This document shows, one piece after another, positions 59,125-64,000 of a stretch of DNA of 64,000 nucleotides. Source of the stretch: Imbricaverruca yamaguchii. Its lineage: Eukaryota; Arthropoda; Thecostraca; Neoverrucidae. Each line of letters begins with the position of its first letter. The first letter of the stretch is position 1. Position numbers and translations under genes: made by a program. The notes beneath the pieces were generated by a model that ran no database searches, had not been told where the DNA came from, and worked only from the letters and a program-made list of their open reading frames with translations. The stretch is taken from NCBI GenBank assembly GCA_034440575.1, contig JAOTOL010001504.1, positions 1 to 64,000 of the forward strand, in the 5' to 3' direction.

Positions 59125-61860
59125 TATGTACGACAGGGACATGTCCGGGGTGTTCTGAAGGAGCGGTAGTTCACATGGTCTGTGTGTGACAGGGGCGTGT
59201 CCGGGGTGTTCTGAAAGAGCGGTGGTTCACATGGTCTGTGTGTGACAGGGACATGACCGGGGTGTTCTGGAGGGGTGGTGGTTCACATGATCTGTGTGCG
59301 ACAGGGACATGCCCAGGGTGTTCTGGAGGAGCGGTGGTTCACATGGTCTGTGTGTGACAGGGACATGACCGGGGTGTTCTGGAGGAGTGGTGGTTCACAT
59401 GATCTGTGTGCGACAGGGACGTGCCCGGGGTGTTCTGCAGGAGCGGTGGTTCACATGATCTGTGTGTGACAGGGGCGTGTCCGGAGTGGCCTGCAGGAGC
59501 GGTGGTTCACATGGTCTGTGTGTGACAGGGGCGTGTCCGGGGTGTTCTGGAGGAGCGGTGGTTCACATGATCTGTGTGTGACAGGGGCGTGTCCGGGGTG
59601 GCCTGCAGGAGCGGTGGTTCACATGATCTGTGTGTGACAGGGGCGTGTCCGGAGTGGCCTGCAGGAGCGGTGGTTCACATGGTCTGTGTGTGACAGGGGC
59701 GTGTCCGGGGTGGCCTGCAGGAGCGGTGGTTCACATGGTCTGTGTGTGACAGGGGCGTGTCCGGAGTGTTCTGGAGGAGCGGTGGTTCACATGGTCTGTG
59801 TGTGACAGGGGCGTGTCCGGGGTGTTCTGGAGGAGCGGTGGTTCACATGGTCTGTGTGTGACAGGGGCGTGTCCGGGGTGTTCTGGAGGAGCGGTGGTTC
59901 ACATGGTCTGTGTGTGACAGGGGCGTGTCCGGGGTGTTCTGGAGGAGCGGTGGTTCACATGATCTGTGTGCGACAGGGACATGCCCAGGGTGCTCTGGAG
60001 GAGCGGTGGTTCACATGATCTGTGTGTGACAGGGGCGTGTCCGGAGTGTTCTGGAGGAGCGGTGGTTCACATGATCTGTGTGTGACAGGGGCGTGTCCGG
60101 AGTGGCCTGCAGGAGCGGTGGTTCACATGGTCTGTGTGTGACGGGGGCGTGTCCGGGGTGTTCTGGAGGAGCGGTGGTTCACATGATCTGTGTGTTACAG
60201 GGGCGTGTCCGGGGTGTTCTGGAGGAGCGGTGGTTCACATGGTCTGTGTGTGACGGGGGCGTGTCCGGGGTGGCCTGCAGGAGCGGTGGTTCACATGGTC
60301 TGTGTGTGACAGGGGCGTGTCCGGGGTGTTCTGCAGGAGCGGTGGTTCACATGGTCTGTGTGTGACAGGGGCGTGTCCGGGGTGTTCTGGAGGAGCGGTG
60401 GTTCACATGATCTGTGTGCGACAGGGAGCATGCCCAGGGTGCTCTGGAGGAGCGGTGGTTCACATGATCTGTGTGTGACAGGGGCGTGTCCGGGGTGTTC
60501 TGGAGGAGCGGTGGTTCACATGGTCTGTGTGTGACAGGGGCGTGTCCAGGGTGCTCTGGAGGAGCGGTGGTTCACATGATCTGTGTGTGACAGGGGCGTG
60601 TCCGGAGTGTTCTGGAGGAGCGGTGGTTCACATGGTCTGTGTGTTACAGGGGCGTGTCCGGAGTGGCCTGCAGGAGCGGTGGTTCACATGGTCTGTGTGT
60701 GACAGGGGCGTGTCCGGAGTGGCCTGCAGGAGCGGTGGTTCACATGATCTGTGTGTGACAGGGGCATGCCCAGGGTGCTCTGCAGGAGCGGCGGTTCACA
60801 TGGTCTGTGTGTGACAGGGGCGTGTCCGGGGTGTTCTGGAGGAGCGGTGGTTCACATGGATCTGTGTGTGACAGGGGCGTGTCCAGGGTGCTCTGGAGGA
60901 GCGGTGGTTCACATGGTCTGTGTGTGACAGGGGCGTGTCCGGAGTGTTCTGGAGGAGCGGTGGTTCACATGATCTGTGTGTGACAGGGGCGTGTCCGGAG
61001 TGGCCTGCAGGAGCGGTGGTTCACATGGTCTGTGTGTGACAGGGGCGTGTCCGGAGTGGCCTGCAGGAGCGGTGGTTCACATGATCTGTGTGTGACAGGG
61101 GCGTGTCCGGGGTGGCCTGCAGGAGCGGTGGTTCACATGATCTGTGTGTGACAGGAGCGTGTCCGGGGTGGCCTGCAGGAGCGGTGGTTCACATGGTCTG
61201 TGTGTGACAGGGGCGTGTCCGGGGTGGCCTGCAGGAGCGGTGGTTCACATGGTCTGTGTGTGACAGGGGCGTGTCCGGGGTGTTCTGGAGGAGCGGTGGT
61301 TCACATGGTCTGTGTGTGACAGGAGCGTGTCCGGAGTGGCCTGCAGGAGCGGTGGTTCACATGATCTGTGTGTGACAGGGACATGCCCAGGGTGCTCTGC
61401 AGGAGCGGCGGTTCACATGGTCTGTGTGTGACAGGGGCGTGTCCGGGGTGTTCTGGAGGAGCGGTGGTTCACATGATCTGTGTGTTACAGGGGCGTGTCC
61501 GGGGTGTTCTGGAGGAGCGGTGGTTCACATGGTCTGTGTGTGACAGGAGCGTGTCCGGAGTGGCCTGCAGGAGCGGTGGTTCACATGATCTGTGTGTGAC
61601 GGGGGCGTGTCCGGGGTGGCCTGCAGGAGCGGTGGTTCACATGGTCTGTGTGTGACAGGAGCGTGTCCGGAGTGGCCTGCAGGAGCGGTGGTTCACATGG
61701 TCTGTGTGTGACAGGGGCGTGTCCGGGGTGTTCTGGAGGAGCGGTGGTTCACATGGTCTGTGTGTGACAGGGGCGTGTCCGGAGTGGCCTGCAGGAGCGG
61801 TGGTTCACATGGTCTGTGTGTGACAGGGGCGTGTCCGGGGTGGCCTGCAGGAGTGGTGCT
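59125..61860. repeat. 56-bp minisatellite, about 48 copies, two unit classes
   Basis: Units contain gagcggtggttcacatg, tctgtgtgtgacaggggcgt and gtccgg. They differ as gtgttctggagg or gtggcctgcagg, and as catggtctg or catgatctg. These alleles recur in blocks, suggesting larger duplications of several units. A few units carry one extra base. Units at both edges are diverged. Confidence 0.98.
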
Positions 61861-63510
61861 TGACAATATTTGTGTATGACGAAGACGTATCCATGGTGTT
61901 CTGAAGGAGTGGTGGTTGACGTGACCTTTGTGCGATGGAGACACATCCAAGATGCTCTGAAGTAGTGGTGTTTGTCATGATCTGTGATCTTGGACTGGCA
62001 CGTCGGCCTTTCATCGCTGGCCAATGCATATGTATGCTCCTGTTGTAAACATACATCATCTACATTAAGTCGCAAAATCAATTTGTGTAATCGAGCAGCG
62101 ATTTTCCGTGCGCACGATTGTGCAGGAGTGCGTATCCAGGAAAACAACGACTTGAAGGCTGTCCATTATAATTATCCATTCCATCTGGTCCTATTTTAAC
62201 TTGGAGAGCCTTAGCAACACTGGGAGATCCGAGTCACTACCCTCCCCACCAAAGGTGCAAAATCGACACCCATGCGTGTGATAACTGCAGATAGGATGAG
62301 TGTGCGATGGCAGTAGTACGTTGAAACAAGGAGCAAAGGATGCATATTTCCATGCTCGTGCAACTTTTTGAAGAAGAACATGCAAGAGGTGATAAAATGT
62401 AAATGCAATTTATCACCTATGGCTTCGAAGGCCACTGAAGTGAAAATGCATGACTGGAAAGGTGGCAGGTGTGACGCCCGCGGGGACTGTGGGAAGTCAG
62501 TCGCGGTCGTCGTTGTTATTTACCCACCAGGTAGTTAGTGGCACAAACGTGTTTGAAAAAGTACACTTAGTGGCTATGCCAAGCTATCTGCTAATAGTAA
62601 GTGTCTCCGATGTACTTAGTATTGCGTTTTTTTTGCCATTTCCTCACAATGTTTTATACTTCTCCTACAAAAGCGCAGTATGGACAAGGCGACTTCGGCC
62701 GCCCATCTGCTTAAACCCAAATTGTTCCTGGGAAAAGATCGAAAGTTTGTCGACTCCAAATATCAGTGGTAATATCTTTGCTAAATATCTCGCTTTCCTT
62801 CTCTCTGCCTAACGTCTGTCTAAATGGCGTTTGTGGTTTTCATCGAAACATTTTCGAGCCTTTTTCTAGCCAGGCGTATCTGGTGTCATGCTATCTAAAA
62901 GGAGAATATAGAAAATACTTTAGCATGGCTGGATGAGAAATCTTGGGGGCTCCATCGGTGGGAGTAGTCGCTAATGGACAATGTCCAGCAGCTAAAGATG
63001 CGCGAAAAATGATCCAAGTAGTTTGTGAGCCCTAGAGCGATAATTTACTACCACAACACCATCAATCCACGAGCACATAGTCACACCACCACCAGGGGGA
63101 ACAGTGGGGGATAGGATACTGCCTCAACCTTTGTATGTTTTGAGAATTGTCACACAGCATTTCATTGAAAGATCGGAATAAATTTCATTCAAATATAAGC
63201 TGACCTCTTTCGACGCTGAGGCGGTTTATATTCCTTGCAGCTGACAGCAGATATGTTTCGAAAAGTAGGAAACTGACATGTGTACTCCCATTGCTGACTG
63301 AAACAGTGAGCACTGGATAATTCCAAGCATTAATTTTCCACCTGTGGTAACTGCTAAAGCGCGCGCGTTTCTATCTTACTAACGTCAGCAATATGCGTAT
63401 AGGCACTGACATTACTTAGTATTTATGTTACCACACGCCTCCATGTTCTGTAAATGCTAGGTAGGTGGTTGTGTGCATTGGGGTATTACGGCAGGTGGGA
63501 TCTTGCAATT
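61861..63510. other. Unannotated stretch
   Basis: After two decayed 56-bp-like units to about 61985, no gene or element is recognised. The stretch is AT-rich with short open frames only. Confidence 0.6.
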
Positions 63511-63525
63511 CACAGATTTACATGG

Positions 63526-63706
63526 ATGGTTGGTTGGTTATTGGTTTTTACGACACATCGACCGTTGAGTCATGTAGCGTCGCCAATCTCTCACGTCGAT
63601 TGGTCGCGGGCGAAGAGTAGCGACAGGTAAGACTCGAACCCACAATCTTTCGATCGTGATATCGAAGGATTGTGGGTTCGAGTCCTACCCCTAGGCTACT
63701 CGTCCC
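63526..63706 (-). mobile_element. tRNA-derived SINE, copy 2, with target-site duplication
   Basis: On the minus strand the element starts ggggacgagtagcctagggg at 63706, has a B-box (gggttcgagtc), shares the body of copy 1 (attggcgacgctacatgac), continues tcgatgtgtcgtaaaaacc and ends in an ACCAA-rich tail. It is flanked by a perfect 15-bp direct repeat, cacagatttacatgg, at 63511-63525 and 63707-63721. This shows retroposition and fixes both ends. The head contains an unusual long inverted repeat. Confidence 0.93.
63626..63689. repeat. 29-bp inverted repeat inside the SINE head
   Basis: Arms 63626-63654 and 63661-63689 match at 27 of 29 positions around a six-base loop. Each arm contains a complete B-box word, so the motif gggttcgagtc is present on both strands. 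Confidence 0.92.
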
Positions 63707-63721
63707 CACAGATTTACATGG

Positions 63722-64000
63722 GTAGCTTCATTCAGCACTGCACACATATTTGACCAACTTTAAGGAAGTATAACATATAAAACGAGTACAGCGGTATAGT
63801 TCTTAGATCAAAATAATATATTTGACCAGCATTAAGGGGATGTATCACATAATGTGAATATAACGAGATAGTGGGTATGCTAGAAGGAAGAGTAAGACAA
63901 AGGCACCATACAAGAGAATCACGGTGTGCCTAGTAATCATGTTATGTGAGCCATTCGTGCTGAACCATCCTTCGGCATAACTGAAGCATCCGTCGGCATC
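63722..64000. other. Window end, unannotated
   Basis: Apart from two similar sentences of sequence (tttgaccaacttta near 63750 and tttgaccagcatta near 63821, about 71 bp apart), nothing is seen. Confidence 0.6.

Noticed and set aside
59125..61860. CRISPR or satellite centromere
   Set aside because: No spacers. The array is under 3 kb and embedded in ordinary sequence.

Overview
The window is nuclear DNA of an animal, not bacterial. It has split exons with GT-AG borders, introns of 2 to 22 kb, LINE and SINE insertions and many minisatellites. The one host gene I recognise is the 3' two thirds of a GABA-B receptor subunit 2 gene on the + strand. The residues around TM2-TM7 look closest to arthropod GABA-B-R2 proteins. 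I infer a non-insect arthropod (crustacean or chelicerate), but the sequence does not settle the group.

Layout of the host gene. Exons lie at 672-912 (TM2-TM3), 6647-6769 (TM4), 8808-8918 (second extracellular loop and start of TM5), 26689-26913 (end of TM5, TM6, TM7), 28574-28765 (cytoplasmic coiled coil), 50730-51022 and 54707-55371 (long cytoplasmic tail). All junction phases agree: phase 0 at five junctions, and at the last one two bases of a codon join one. Exons for the signal peptide, Venus-flytrap domain and TM1 must lie upstream of base 1. The true 3' end is not certain.

Layout of the introns. A nearly complete sense-strand CR1-like LINE fills about 14595-19385. It has an ORF1 with an SGNH/esterase domain, an ORF2 with endonuclease and reverse transcriptase, two ORF-breaking lesions and a 323-bp doublet at its 5' end. 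Two decayed LINE relics, readable only as frame-shifted motifs, lie at about 10690-11480 and 30775-32300. A tRNA-derived SINE family has one copy at 13771-13935 (+) and one at 63526-63706 (-), the second with a perfect 15-bp target-site duplication. Isolated tRNA-like heads are seen at 23979-24053 and perhaps 11517-11600.

The rest is dominated by tandem arrays. About 18 mutually unrelated, mostly GC-rich minisatellites have units of 15 to 84 bp. The largest are a 55-bp array (34618-37190) and a 56-bp array (59125-61860). Their unit lengths explain nearly all the long open frames in the window, which I do not treat as genes. Several perfect or near-perfect short-loop hairpins are scattered between them.

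The most interesting structure is at the end of exon 7. The exon-intron junction itself is repeated as a 44-bp unit, giving a ladder of about nine 5' splice-site-like sequences, of which only the first keeps the reading frame open.
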